From assembly GCA_052144935.1 (NCBI GenBank), contig JBKQPR010000050.1, positions 1 through 45,870 of the forward strand: a stretch of 45,870 bases of DNA, read 5' to 3'. Below are positions 1 through 9,811 of this stretch, piece by piece (within the stretch, counting starts at the first letter, position 1; every line of letters begins with the position of its first letter). A model generated the notes under the pieces. It made no database searches. It saw only the letters and a list, made by a program, of their open reading frames with translations, and was not told the DNA's origin. The translations under genes and the position numbers were made by a program. This stretch comes from JOPF133 sp052144935 (GTDB taxonomy: Bacteria > Acidobacteriota > Terriglobia > Bryobacterales > Bryobacteraceae).

Positions 1-66
1 GTCGGTCTGCGAAGTTGCGATCTTGGCAGAACTACTGTTTTACCCCAATGTTCTTGGGGTCCCCAA

Positions 67-582
67 ATGGTTCACTGCGCCTCCGCCCTCACCCCACCGG
101 CCGTACAGGCGCATAGCTCAAGTAACAACAGTTGGAGCGAGAAACACCACGGCGTAAAGGAAGTTACCGGCAAGGACGGCAAGGTGCATTTCGAGTATGA
201 GATCGACAAGAACTCGGAGATCGCCAAAAATCTGAAGGGCCACCTGATGCTGGTAACCGGCGACTACGATAACAACGTCCATCCCAGCAACACGCTCCGT
301 CTGGCCGATGCGTTGATCAAGGCCAACAAGCGCTTCGACTTCATGATCCTGCCGGGGCAGAGGCACGCTTACGGTCCGGACGCGGACTATGTAGTGTGGC
401 GCCGCGCGGATTACTTCGCCAGGTACTTACTGGGCGAGAGCGACCAGGACATCGACATGTGGGAGCTGAACCGCGAAAAGCAGGACAAGCCGCCGGCCCC
501 ACCCGCCGGCGCCGCCGGACGCGGCACGCTGGTCACGCAACAAGACCAGGGCCGGGGAAGGGGACGGCGCGGAGGGAATTAA
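67..582 (+). pseudogene. C-terminal fragment of an S9 (DPP IV/prolyl oligopeptidase type) peptidase
   Basis: From about residue 17 (position 115) onward the product reads like the last part of a secreted S9 peptidase: the NNSWSEKHHGVKE stretch, then GDYDNNVHP, which carries the catalytic Asp, and GQRHAYG, which carries the catalytic His. The tail is Pro/Gly/Arg-rich. The nucleophile-serine region (GxSxGG) and the N-terminal beta-propeller are absent. The frame stays open to the left edge of the window, but the residues before position 115 do not resemble the family and there is no signal peptide. I read it as a 3' remnant joined to unrelated sequence. A gene continuing from outside the window cannot be fully excluded, but the family sequence appears to break off at about 115. 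Confidence 0.65.
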
Positions 583-972
583 GGCAGGCACCGCCACGCC
601 GGCAACCGCTCCCTCCGAGCCGCGACTGTTGAGGGACCGGCCGCCGGCTGAATACGCGTTAAAATAACGCCGTTGGCAAAGCGACCTCGGCTGAGCGCGA
701 TCCAGTCTCGTGTTCGCGTGTGGTTGCAACTTCCCAGATCGCCGTTTGGGGGCAACGATATTACCGGATTCGGATTGTTGGTGGGAAGGGCTATTGTTGC
801 CGGCCATCGGTAGGTGTTGGCGACCGCTCATGATCTGGCGCGAGGGGTGGTGGCCGGTGCCAGCAGCCGCCGACACCCCCGTGCGCCGGCTCCGGGTGGC
901 TGATTGCACGTCGCTTTTCCCCCTGCGAGAAACGGCGCTCATCCACAGCCATCGGCTCATGAAGCATCAGCG
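583..972. other. Intergenic, no gene recognised
   Basis: About 390 bp between the peptidase remnant and the convergent TOPRIM gene. Open frames here are short and resemble no family. I see no tRNA, strong hairpin or promoter. Confidence 0.4.
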
Positions 973-1683
973 TCAAACGCGTTTTGCGGCAGGCGAGCCA
1001 TAAAGTTGCTCAAGCCACTGGATGAACTGCTTGCACTCGGCCTCGATGTTTTCAAACGCACCCCTCTTGATCGCTAAGCCGAGATACTGTACATCTGGCG
1101 GGTCCTGCCAGGCTAAGTACGTGCGAATGACTGCTTTTGAAAGATGGACATCTTTAAACTTTGCGACCCCGTCTGCCTTGGATTGCTTCACAACCGTCGT
1201 CGTATATTCAGCCACCAGCTCGGATAGAGACGCCATCAGCAGATCCTCGAACATTCCGTAGGCCTTGTTGTTCGGCATTAACCAGACGCCCAGTTTGGGC
1301 AACCGATCAGCCTCCGGCCTGCTGGCTAGGGGATCGAGGATCAGTCCGCCCTCAGGAAAAACGTTCGGTAGTGGGTAGTATGGTCCGACCCTAGCCGCGA
1401 GTTGGTCGAGACGGCTCTGAATAACTTGATCCGGGCGCGGACCTTCGATATCGGAGTCCAAAATCAAACCTAATATCTTCTGCCTTGGGCGTGTGCTTAC
1501 AATCCGGGAAGCAAGACTGTCCAGGGCCTTGTCATCGTTGCCACACTCGTGGATGCCGAAAACCGGATCGGCGCGATAGACGAGCCACATTAGTTGGAAG
1601 ACTGCATGACAATCGTTAACGCCCTCAACAAGAAGCAACATCTCGCTTTCCGATTTCGAGTCGACCTTGCCGCGTTCGGGCAT
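973..1683 (-). CDS. TOPRIM-like protein (DUF3226-like) paired with an SMC-like ATPase
   Basis: A 236-residue protein. Near residue 18 it has LLLVEGVNDCHAVF, a TOPRIM-type acidic motif, and near residue 75 LGLILDSDIEG, the DxD motif. Together these suggest a metal-dependent TOPRIM fold as in DUF3226 and OLD-family nucleases. The start lies 3 nt after the stop of the ATPase gene, so the two are surely co-transcribed and probably translationally coupled. By analogy with OLD, Gabija GajA and PARIS, where an ABC-type ATPase controls a TOPRIM nuclease, a nucleic-acid-targeting effector role in anti-phage defence is plausible. That role is inferred: I see the motifs, not the activity. The DUF3226 assignment is from memory of the motif pattern. 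Confidence 0.75.
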   Translation of the reverse strand: MPERGKVDSKSESEMLLLVEGVNDCHAVFQLMWLVYRADPVFGIHECGNDDKALDSLASRIVSTRPRQKILGLILDSDIEGPRPDQVIQSRLDQLAARVGPYYPLPNVFPEGGLILDPLASRPEADRLPKLGVWLMPNNKAYGMFEDLLMASLSELVAEYTTTVVKQSKADGVAKFKDVHLSKAVIRTYLAWQDPPDVQYLGLAIKRGAFENIEAECKQFIQWLEQLYGSPAAKRV

Positions 1684-1686
1684 GGC

Positions 1687-2793
1687 TCAGCGAACCTCGT
1701 CGTGTTCCCGCATCGCAGCGTCGACGTTGAGGAGAGGCAACTCCGTGGCAAGAACATCCTCGCCCCTGCGTTCGAGTCGGTAGATCGAAGCTCCACCGGG
1801 TCCGGTATCCTTGACGGCGGCGGCGAAACTCTCAATGCAATCACGGCTGTGCGTCGTACAGAATACCTGCAAATTGAAATCGCGCGCCGCCCTGGCGAGA
1901 GCAATCCATAGTTTCTCTTGGACGCTCCAGTGCAAGCCGTTTTCGAATTCGTCGACGAGGAGGATTCCCCTGGGCGCGGACGCCACAGCAAGGGCAATGT
2001 GGAAGAGCTTCGTCAGGCCGTCCCCCATCGATCGCAGAGGAATGCGGGCTTGCCCTTCGATTTTCAGCAGAGCCAGACGAGGAGAGGGCCCAAGTCTACC
2101 TGCTATATAGGCTAAATCACCAATTCGGGGGTCCAGCATGCGTAGCCAAGTAAGAACCAACTCCTGGCCTGGACCCTGCACCAGAGCATCCCATAGGGAC
2201 GCGGCCTTTTCGTCCGAAAACCCGCTGGCCGGGAGAAACGCGACGCTGAGTGCGTCTTCGTTCGGAAGCTTCTCGCCAACCGGAGCTCGGCGCGGCTGCA
2301 TCCGGCTCGTCACCAAGCTCACCTGCCGGTGCCCCCGGTATACGGGAAGAGCTATTTCGACCCCTTCAGGAGGAATCGGGTCCTCTTGGGTCACAGGGAC
2401 GTAGCGTCTAGTAAAGCCCTCCTCGTCCGTAACGACCCGATAAGCCAAACGCTGTATGTGCAGAGGGCTTGGGTCTCCGATCTTCTCAATAAGTATGTTG
2501 CCAGAGAATGCATTGCCCGCCCGATGAAACAGCTCGAAAACGGGATGCGTAATCGAAGTGCCTTCTTCAGTGAGGTCAACCGGATCCCACGGCCCCAATC
2601 TGTCCCCGGATCGTGCAGCGGCAGTCTGGAGAACATCAGAGAGTGGATTCCGCCCGGCATACAAATTGATGGCCTCCAGCAGGCAACTCTTTCCCGAATT
2701 GTTCTCGCCCACAAACAAGTTCAGCCGGCCTAACCTCGGCAGCGTGATGTCGCGGAAGAGCTTGAAGCCGGAAACATGCAGTGACGCAATCAT
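1687..2793 (-). CDS. AAA/ABC-type (SMC-like, AAA_21) ATPase of an OLD-like pair
   Basis: A 368-residue protein starting at the ATG at 2793, where MIASLHVSGFKLFRDI matches the usual N-terminus of RecF/SMC-like ATPases. The frame stays open 125 codons further upstream, but that sequence is not protein-like. It has Walker A GENNSGKS (about residue 27), an ABC signature-like SMGDGLTKL, Walker B GILLVDEFENGLHW and the H-loop CTTHS. These show a complete ATP-binding-cassette head with a short middle insertion rather than a long coiled coil. It ends 3 nt before the TOPRIM gene, giving an ATPase-then-nuclease order as in split OLD-like systems. No Shine-Dalgarno is obvious. The ATPase class is confident; the partner role and defence function are inference. 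Confidence 0.88.
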   Translation of the reverse strand: MIASLHVSGFKLFRDITLPRLGRLNLFVGENNSGKSCLLEAINLYAGRNPLSDVLQTAAARSGDRLGPWDPVDLTEEGTSITHPVFELFHRAGNAFSGNILIEKIGDPSPLHIQRLAYRVVTDEEGFTRRYVPVTQEDPIPPEGVEIALPVYRGHRQVSLVTSRMQPRRAPVGEKLPNEDALSVAFLPASGFSDEKAASLWDALVQGPGQELVLTWLRMLDPRIGDLAYIAGRLGPSPRLALLKIEGQARIPLRSMGDGLTKLFHIALAVASAPRGILLVDEFENGLHWSVQEKLWIALARAARDFNLQVFCTTHSRDCIESFAAAVKDTGPGGASIYRLERRGEDVLATELPLLNVDAAMREHDEVR

Positions 2794-3420
2794 AGGAGCA
2801 ACTAGTTTAGCGCGTTCGGATGGACGGTTGCTGTGTTCAGCGCGCGAATTGGCGGGCGCTGGCCGCCAACGGTATTGGATGGGCGGTCCGCTTGGCCGTC
2901 CGGTCAGCACACGATTTCGCCCTTTACGATCTACATCCAATCGCCCATCCCTGACGTGTGGCAACTTGAGGACAGGTCCGCCCATTGCGCCGCGGCGTTC
3001 AGTACTGCCGCGTTCCTGTTGTGAGATCCCCTTCGCACCAGCAAACGCCCCCCAAGTCCTCTTATACCGGCCAATCCCTAAATGAGGTCCTCCGTTCGAC
3101 GAAGAGCTGTCCGCAGTCCCATTGTGCAGAATGGTCCTGCGTGGTCTTGCCTGACCCCACCGCGACACCGCGTCAAATCGGGCAAAGAATGGCCGGTTAA
3201 GTCGGGTTCTGAGAAGTTACCCGAAAAGCAAGCCGCGAAACCGGATCGCCCAACAACCAGTTCATCTTCGCGGGCGGCCTTATTCTAACGCCTCTTCTGA
3301 CGCCTCTGGTCGTCAGCAGCGCCCACTCCATGGCCCAGCCGCGAGCCGGGCCGGCGCCCCTCGGACGACAAGTACCCTTCCGAGTCGGCCCTCGACGGTC
3401 TCATGTATCATTGAAGACTT
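2794..3420. other. Divergent intergenic region, nothing recognised
   Basis: About 630 bp between the divergent ATPase and amidase genes. It holds no convincing gene. The long upstream extension of the ATPase frame lies here and shows no family resemblance. Promoters for both neighbours must lie in it, but none stands out. Confidence 0.4.
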
Positions 3421-5139
3421 ATGGATCGAAGAACCTGGCTGCAACTCTTGGGCATGCTTTCCGCGGCGCGGACCGCCTCTCCTCAGGATCTCGGAGGCCG
3501 CGGAGGCCGCGGCGGGCAGCCACAACAGCCCATGCGCGTCACCAAAGAGCAGGTGTCCGCGGCGCTGGTCCTGCTGGGTTTGGAGTTTCAGGACGCCGAA
3601 ATCGACATGATGCAGCGGCGCGTCAGCCAGGCGCTCGGCAACTACGAAGCGCTGCGCAAGCTGGAGGTGCCCTACGGGACGGAGCCGGCCTTCGCGTTTC
3701 ATCCGGGGCTGCCGGATCGCGTACCCGCGAAGGGCCCGGCGCGGTTTACCACCACCATCGCCCGGGCCAAGGCGCGCGCGCCGAAAGATCTCGAAGAGCT
3801 GGCTTTCTATCCGGTGACGCAACTGGCGCCGCTGGTGCGGTCGCGCTCGGTCACTTCCACCGCGCTGACCAAGATGTATATCGAGCGCATGAAGCGCTAT
3901 TCGCCCAAGCTGCTCTGCCTGGTGACTCTCACGGAGGACCTGGCGATGGAGCGCGCCGCCGAAGCCGACAAGGAGATCCGCGCCGGCCATTATAAAGGGC
4001 CGCTGCACGGGATCCCCTTCGGGGTGAAAGATCTGTTCGATACCAAGGGCATTCTGACCACCTGGGGAGCGGAGCCGTTCCAGAACCGCATTCCCGATAC
4101 CGACGCCACCGTGGTGGAGCGCCTGCACAAGGCCGGCGCCGTGCTCATCGCCAAGCTCTCCATGGGGGCGCTGGCGCAGGGCGATCTCTGGTTTCAAGGC
4201 CGCACCAAGAACCCGTGGAACCTGGAGCAGGGTTCCAGCGGATCTTCGGCCGGTTCGGCTTCGGCCACCGCGGCGGGCCTGGTGGGATTCGCGCTGGGCA
4301 CCGAGACCCTGGGATCGATCGTGTCGCCCAGCGGGCAATGCGGCACGGTCGGCCTGCGGCCCACCTACGGCCGGGTGAGCCGCTACGGCGCCATGGCGCT
4401 GAGCTGGACGATGGACAAAATCGGGCCGATCTGCCGCGGCGTGGAGGACTGCGCCCTGGTGCTGCACGCCATCTACGGGCCCGATGGCCGCGATCGCACC
4501 GTGGCCGGCGACCCCTTCCATTGGGCCCCGCGCAGGCCGCTCGGAAGCATGCGCATCGGGGTGCTGCAAGCGGCCTTCGACCGCCTGCAGGGAGCCAACA
4601 AGGACATCTACACGCAGGCGCTGGCCGATTTGACCAAGGCCGGCGTGGCCATGAAGCCCGTGGACTATCAGGAAGACATGGGCCAGATCCGCTTCCTGCT
4701 GGAGGCCGAGGGGGCGGCGGCCTTCGACGACATCACCCGCGATGGCCAGGTGCGCAATCTCAAGGGCCAGGCGGCGGGGGATTGGCCGAACACCTTCCGC
4801 AGCTCGCGCCTGGTTCCGGCGGTGGAATACATCCGGGCGCAGCGCGCGCGCACGCTGCTGGTCGAGAAGTTCGAGAAATTTATGTCCGACTGGGACGCCA
4901 TCGTGATGCCCGCCAACGCGTTGCTGACCACCACGAACCTGACCGGGAATCCGCAGGTGGTGGTGAAGTGCGGGTTTGCCGACGCGACCCTGCAGGACGG
5001 CGCCACCAAGATCAAGGTCCCGCGGAATATCGGATTTCTCGGCCGCATTTACGATGAAGGCTCGCCGTTGCGCGTGGCCCTCGCCTTGGAACAGGCCACC
5101 CAGTGGCACATGCAGCATCCACCGATGAATTTCACGTAG
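3421..5139 (+). CDS. Exported amidase-signature family hydrolase (GatA/AtzF-like)
   Basis: A 572-residue protein with an N-terminal export region (MDRRTWLQLLGML then a small-residue segment) and a Gly/Gln-rich linker, followed by a full amidase-signature domain. The Ser-cisSer-Lys triad is visible: the lysine in GIPFGVKDLFDTKG (about residue 203), the cis-serine in the GSSGSSAGSA loop (about residue 275), and the nucleophile in TETLGSIVSPS, where the usual TDTGGSIR reads ETLGSIV. The C-terminus ends PPMNFT. Such enzymes hydrolyse amide bonds; the export segment argues against a GatA role in tRNA amidation. The start follows a weak purine stretch. A degraded copy of its last ~430 bp lies at 9812-10147, beyond the next gene. 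Confidence 0.88.
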   Translation: MDRRTWLQLLGMLSAARTASPQDLGGRGGRGGQPQQPMRVTKEQVSAALVLLGLEFQDAEIDMMQRRVSQALGNYEALRKLEVPYGTEPAFAFHPGLPDRVPAKGPARFTTTIARAKARAPKDLEELAFYPVTQLAPLVRSRSVTSTALTKMYIERMKRYSPKLLCLVTLTEDLAMERAAEADKEIRAGHYKGPLHGIPFGVKDLFDTKGILTTWGAEPFQNRIPDTDATVVERLHKAGAVLIAKLSMGALAQGDLWFQGRTKNPWNLEQGSSGSSAGSASATAAGLVGFALGTETLGSIVSPSGQCGTVGLRPTYGRVSRYGAMALSWTMDKIGPICRGVEDCALVLHAIYGPDGRDRTVAGDPFHWAPRRPLGSMRIGVLQAAFDRLQGANKDIYTQALADLTKAGVAMKPVDYQEDMGQIRFLLEAEGAAAFDDITRDGQVRNLKGQAAGDWPNTFRSSRLVPAVEYIRAQRARTLLVEKFEKFMSDWDAIVMPANALLTTTNLTGNPQVVVKCGFADATLQDGATKIKVPRNIGFLGRIYDEGSPLRVALALEQATQWHMQHPPMNFT

Positions 5140-5172
5140 CGCATGGATCGAATTTCACGTAGCGCATGGATC
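5128..5172 (+). repeat. Tandem 22-23 bp duplication over the amidase stop codon
   Basis: The stretch starting AATTTCACGTAGCGCATGG occurs twice back to back. The first copy contains the last amidase codons and its TAG stop; the second lies just outside. This looks like a simple slippage duplication. The degraded amidase copy near 10147 does not have it. Confidence 0.85.
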
Positions 5173-5396
5173 CCGGACGAAGGCCCGGGCCTCGCGATCC
5201 ATCGCCACGCACCGCCAGCCCGCGGACGGTGTTGTGCCCGCCGCCCGCCGCCAGGATCACCCCTCGCGATCCGCCACCACGCGGCGCCGGCCCGCGGATC
5301 CCGGTTCATGAAATTTCGTTGAACAGGCCCAAAAATCTGAAATCCCAAAATCGTCGAGCCGCCGGGCAAGTTGAGGAGTTTGAGACCTTTTTCACC

Positions 5397-5425
5397 TTGT
5401 CATTCAAAACCGGTTGTGGCATACT
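5397..5425 (+). promoter_or_regulatory. Candidate sigma-70 promoter for the first receptor gene
   Basis: TTGTCA at 5397-5402 and CATACT at 5420-5425, with a 17-nt spacer. Transcription from here would give a leader of about 250 nt before the ATG at 5688. The match is by eye only. Confidence 0.35.
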
Positions 5426-5447
5426 CCTTCCATATTGGTCCGGGCAG

Positions 5448-5535
5448 CACCACGAGTGGTGTTGTCTTTCCCCTCAAGGGGGTCAAACCCGAAGCGGATC
5501 TGGCCACCTTCGAGTGGTCCGGATTCCGGAGCGGA
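5448..5535 (+). promoter_or_regulatory. Structured 5' leader with consecutive hairpins
   Basis: Three potential stem-loops follow one another in the receptor leader: CACCA-CGAG-TGGTG (5448-5461), CCCC-TCAA-GGGG (5470-5481), and a longer imperfect stem built on GGCCAC/GTGGTC (about 5497-5530). No known riboswitch class is recognised. The leader could be a regulatory RNA or simply structured GC-rich sequence. Confidence 0.3.
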
Positions 5536-5687
5536 CAAAGCATGGTCGGCACGATTACCGGCGGATGCCAAGGTCACGCGCGTATACGCCGATAGCCACC
5601 GGCCTGATGTTTCTATTTGGTGTTGAGTGGCGGCCAAACCGCCAGGGAGATGCGGGCAGGGGGGCCCGTTTTCTTAGGGGTGGTCAT

Positions 5688-8600
5688 ATGTTCTCTCGTT
5701 CTGAAAAGTTCCGGTTTCTACCTGGGCTACCGGTCATTCTGCTGGGAGTACTGCTATGCCTCAGCACTGTGCCGGCGTGGTCCCAATCGACTTCAACCAG
5801 TACCGTCAACGGGATGGTGACTGACCAACAAGGCGCCCTGGTTCCCGGTGCGCAGATCTTTCTGTCCGACAAGGCAACCAGCACCATCCGCACATCCTCA
5901 ACCAACGGAGCGGGGCGGTACGTTTTCGTGAACGTACCGTCCGGAACCTACGACGTCACGTTTACCAAGGACGGTTTCGAGGCCTACAAGGTGGCGTCGC
6001 AGCAAGTGCAGGTGGGCGAAACGTTGACCGTCAACGCCACACTGGAGATCGGCGCGGCCGCCATCACCGTCGAGGTCAAAGCCACGAATCTGGCGGAGCT
6101 TCAAACCACCAGCGCAGCCGTGGGTACGTCGCTTTCCGGCGCTGCCCTCATCGCCCTGCCCAACCTGGGCCGCGACGTTTCCACACTCGCCGTGTTGCAA
6201 CCCGGCGTCACGCTGGCAGGCTACACCGCCGGGGCCTACGAAGACCAGAACACGTTCATGCTTGACGGCGGCAATGCCTCCGATGACATGTCCGGCGAAA
6301 CTAACCGCTACGGCACCAACTTCACCGGTATGGGCGGCACCCAGCAAGGCGCCGTTCCTTCGGCCGTAGTCCCCACCCCGGTGGAAAGCGTCGAGGAATT
6401 CCGCGTCGCCACGTTCAGCCAGAGCGCCGACTTCAATAACTCCATCGGCTCCCAGGTCCAGATGGCCACCAAGCGCGGCACCAATCAATGGCACGGCGCC
6501 GGGTATTGGTATTACTACGGAACGGACGTCGGCGCGGCCAACCTCTGGTCCAACAACCACACCCCGCTCACCACATCGTCGGGCCAGGTGTTGTCGCCCT
6601 TTACGCCGCTGCCTTCCAACCATCGCAACCGCTTTGGCGGAGCCCTGGGCGGGCCGCTCGCTCCCAATGTCGCCGGCGGAAAAACGTTCTTCTTCATAAA
6701 CTACGAGGGCCTGCGCTACCCCAACGTCGGAAGCTACGAGCGTCCCGTGCCCACAGACACCATGCGCGCCGGCGTGATTTTCGTCCCCAACTCGGCGGGC
6801 ACCTATTTGCCGTACAACCTCAACCCCAACCCCGTCACCGTGGGCGGCGTCACCTATCCGGCCGCGGTTTGTCCCGGCGGCCTCTGCGATCCTCGCGGGA
6901 TCGGCGTCAATCCCATCGTTTCGAAAATCTGGTCGTACATGCCCGAGCCCAACGATTCGTATTATGCCAGCAACGGCGCGGATGGCTACAACGTCGCGGG
7001 TTTCTTATCCTCCATCCGGCAGCCGCTGACGGAGAATTCGTACGTTGCCCGTGTAGACCATGATTTCGGCGACAAGTGGCACTTGTTTGGCACTTATCGC
7101 TATATGCGGCTCGTCAACCTGACCAACAACCAGGCGGACATCGGCGGCCTCCTGCCGGGCGATACCAAGGGAGTGCCGGCAGCCACGGCTCCCCGGCCGC
7201 AGGATCCCGGGTATCTGGTCGTGGGCATGACCACCACGCTCACGCCCAGCACCACCAACGAATTCCGCTTCAATTACACCCGCAATTTCTGGCAGTGGGG
7301 CACCGCCAACGCGCCCCCGCAACTCCCCGGACTCGGCGGCGCGGTCGAGATCGCCAGCGGCTACAGCAATTCCACCGCGGAGAGCAGCACCTGCGCCAAT
7401 ACCCTCATTCCTTACAACGTGGGCACGCAGTGCACCCGCCAGCGCTTCTGGGACGGCCAGGACAAAATCATCACCGACGGCATTAGCATGCTCAAGGGCG
7501 CCCACTTGTTCCAGTTCGGCGGAACCTACCAGCGCAACTTCGATTACCACATGCGCACCGACAACGGTTCCGGCATCAACGACCAGATTATCTATCAGAT
7601 CGCCAGCGCCAACATCAATTTCACGAATTCTCCGTGGATCCCCACTTCCGTGGGCACCAGCTATCTGAGCAACTACCAGAACCTCTACTCCGAGACGCTC
7701 GGCCTCGTCAGCCAGCCTCAAGTGGCCTACACGCGTTCCGGTACGAATCTCACGGTCAACCCGGTGGGCCAGCCGGCCTTCGACCAGAGCATCATCCCGT
7801 CCTACAGCGTGTATTTCGGCGACACGTGGAAGATGAAGCCTTCGTTTACCCTGTCCTATAGTCTTGGCTGGACGCTCGAAATGCCGCCCTACGAGATCAA
7901 CGGCAAACAGGTAACGGTGGTGACCTCGGACGGCCAGCAGGTGAACGCGGCCGATTACCTGGCAGACCGCGAGAAGGCGGCATTGGCCGGACAAGTCTAC
8001 GAACCGGTCCTCGGTTTTGCCACCGTCCGCAACGTTGGCACCGGCCTGAAATATCCCTACGACCCCTTCTATGGCGAGTTCAGCCCGCGCGTCTCCGCCG
8101 CCTGGAACCCGAAATTCGGCCGCGGGATCCTGGGCGCGCTCTTCGGCAACGGCAAGACCGTGCTGCGCGGCGGCTATGGCCGCATCTGGGGCCGCCTCAA
8201 CGGCGTGAACCTGGTTTTGGTCCCGTTGCTGGGCATCGGGCCTCTACAGCCAGTCACCTGCGCGGGCCCCAACATGAACGGGACCTGCTCCGGCGCCGGC
8301 AACGTCGATCCCACCAATGTGTTCCGTATCGGTACGGACGGCATGTCGGCTCCGCTCCCGGCGCCCTCCACGACCCTGGCTCAGCCGTTCTTCATGGGGT
8401 ACAACGGCGCCATCTCGGCCGGTGACGTCAACACCCTTGATCCCCACTACAGGCCGGAACGTACCGACAACTTCAGCCTCGCGGTGCAACGCCAGTTCCG
8501 CACCAACGCGATGCTCGAAATCGGCTACCTCGGCCGCATCATCCGCAACGAGCTGCAGGAAATGAACCTGGACGATGTGCCCTATATGACGACCCTCGGC

Positions 8601-9776
8601 GGGGAAAGCTTCGCACAGGCCTACTACGCGGTGGCGAGCGCGCTGTATTTTGCCAACGCGTCTCCCGCGGGCATCGCCGCGCAGCCGTTCTTTGAAGACG
8701 CCCTCGGCGGAGCCAATTCGGCCTACTGCAAGGGCTACGCCAGTTGCACCGCCGCGGTGGCCTCCAAACTCACGTCCAATTTCAAGAGCGCCGGTGTTTC
8801 CACCATCTGGGCCGCTCTCAACAACGCGCCTTCCTGGGCCCTCGGCCGCACCATGATCAGCGGTGCGGGCGGCGGTGTCTCGCCGCTGCAAGCCACCTCT
8901 CTCGCCTTGACCACCAGCATGGGGTACGGTAACTACAACGCCATGTACGCCACCTTCAAGACCACCGATTACCACGGCCTCACGGCGATCTCGAACTTCA
9001 CCTGGGGCCGCGCCCTGGGTACCGCCCCGCTAGCCCAAGCCAACAGCTCCAATACCGCGCTCAACGCCTGGGACATGCATTCCAACTACGGTCCCAACGG
9101 GTTTGACGTCAAGCTCCAGTACAACGCCGCGATATATTACGCGCCGCCGTTCTACAAAGGGCAGCACGGCGTCCTGGGCCACCTGGCGGGCGGATGGACT
9201 ATCTCCCCGCTGTTCACCGCCCAGAGCGGCGCCGCCGTCTGCGCCACCTACACCGAGGGATCCCAGCCCGCCGGCAGTGCGGCGTTTGGCGAGTCCAGCT
9301 CCGGGAGCATGACCTCCACGGCCGACTGTGCCGTGTTTTCGGCCCCTTACACCGGTTCCTCCAGCGCTTACTACAACAACGCCGGCACGACCATCTCCAA
9401 CCCCACCGCCCCGCAGTTGGCCGGTGTTGCCGTGGGCACCAACAACTCGACCCACATCAACATGTTCGCCGACCCGGCCGCCGTCTACAACGAGCTCCGG
9501 CCCTGCTTCCTGGGCCTCGACACCAGTTGCGGCGGATACGGCAACCTTCGCGGCCTGCCCACCTTTAACCTGGACGCCACCGTCCTCAAAGATGTCGGCG
9601 TGTGGAAAGAGGGACGCGTGGGCGCCACCCTCAGCTTCCAGTTCACCAACGTCATGAACCACATGCAGCCCAGCAACGGGAGTCTGAACTGGAGCAGCCC
9701 GGCGACTTTTGGCCGAATTACCAGCCAGTCCAATACGCCGCGCCAGATGGAATTCGGCCTGCGTATCCACTTCTAG
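5688..9776 (+). CDS. TonB-dependent-receptor-like outer-membrane protein with carboxypeptidase-regulatory domain (Oar-like), 1362 aa
   Basis: The start is the ATG at 5688, preceded by AGGGGTGG and followed by a signal peptide (basic RSEKFRF, hydrophobic core, cleavage near PAWSQS). Residues ~38-118 are a carboxypeptidase-regulatory-like Ig domain (NGMVTDQQGALVPGA, then YVFVNVPSGTYDVTF). A plug-like region follows (DVSTLAVLQPGV, FMLDGGNASDDM, VESVEEFRVAT), then about 1000 residues of aromatic-rich beta-barrel ending in RIHF. This architecture and length are typical of the receptor family greatly expanded in Solibacter-type acidobacteria, thought to take up large substrates such as glycans or peptides. 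The frame is open 522 nt upstream, but that part is not protein-like. It lies directly after the amidase, and the two may form a substrate-processing/uptake unit (inference). The substrate is unknown. Confidence 0.93.
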   Translation: MFSRSEKFRFLPGLPVILLGVLLCLSTVPAWSQSTSTSTVNGMVTDQQGALVPGAQIFLSDKATSTIRTSSTNGAGRYVFVNVPSGTYDVTFTKDGFEAYKVASQQVQVGETLTVNATLEIGAAAITVEVKATNLAELQTTSAAVGTSLSGAALIALPNLGRDVSTLAVLQPGVTLAGYTAGAYEDQNTFMLDGGNASDDMSGETNRYGTNFTGMGGTQQGAVPSAVVPTPVESVEEFRVATFSQSADFNNSIGSQVQMATKRGTNQWHGAGYWYYYGTDVGAANLWSNNHTPLTTSSGQVLSPFTPLPSNHRNRFGGALGGPLAPNVAGGKTFFFINYEGLRYPNVGSYERPVPTDTMRAGVIFVPNSAGTYLPYNLNPNPVTVGGVTYPAAVCPGGLCDPRGIGVNPIVSKIWSYMPEPNDSYYASNGADGYNVAGFLSSIRQPLTENSYVARVDHDFGDKWHLFGTYRYMRLVNLTNNQADIGGLLPGDTKGVPAATAPRPQDPGYLVVGMTTTLTPSTTNEFRFNYTRNFWQWGTANAPPQLPGLGGAVEIASGYSNSTAESSTCANTLIPYNVGTQCTRQRFWDGQDKIITDGISMLKGAHLFQFGGTYQRNFDYHMRTDNGSGINDQIIYQIASANINFTNSPWIPTSVGTSYLSNYQNLYSETLGLVSQPQVAYTRSGTNLTVNPVGQPAFDQSIIPSYSVYFGDTWKMKPSFTLSYSLGWTLEMPPYEINGKQVTVVTSDGQQVNAADYLADREKAALAGQVYEPVLGFATVRNVGTGLKYPYDPFYGEFSPRVSAAWNPKFGRGILGALFGNGKTVLRGGYGRIWGRLNGVNLVLVPLLGIGPLQPVTCAGPNMNGTCSGAGNVDPTNVFRIGTDGMSAPLPAPSTTLAQPFFMGYNGAISAGDVNTLDPHYRPERTDNFSLAVQRQFRTNAMLEIGYLGRIIRNELQEMNLDDVPYMTTLGGESFAQAYYAVASALYFANASPAGIAAQPFFEDALGGANSAYCKGYASCTAAVASKLTSNFKSAGVSTIWAALNNAPSWALGRTMISGAGGGVSPLQATSLALTTSMGYGNYNAMYATFKTTDYHGLTAISNFTWGRALGTAPLAQANSSNTALNAWDMHSNYGPNGFDVKLQYNAAIYYAPPFYKGQHGVLGHLAGGWTISPLFTAQSGAAVCATYTEGSQPAGSAAFGESSSGSMTSTADCAVFSAPYTGSSSAYYNNAGTTISNPTAPQLAGVAVGTNNSTHINMFADPAAVYNELRPCFLGLDTSCGGYGNLRGLPTFNLDATVLKDVGVWKEGRVGATLSFQFTNVMNHMQPSNGSLNWSSPATFGRITSQSNTPRQMEFGLRIHF

Positions 9777-9811
9777 GTGCAGCCCCGCCCCAGACCACCC
9801 GGCCGGGGAGG

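Noticed and set aside
2794..3168. N-terminal extension of the first ATPase
   Set aside because: The family N-terminus begins at 2793; the upstream residues resemble nothing.
3313..5118. 601-residue minus-strand frame opposite the amidase
   Set aside because: Antisense shadow of a GC-rich gene; the amidase motifs are on the plus strand.
5166..5687. N-terminal extension of the first receptor
   Set aside because: Pro/Arg-rich and not protein-like; a good ribosome-binding site and signal peptide begin at 5688.
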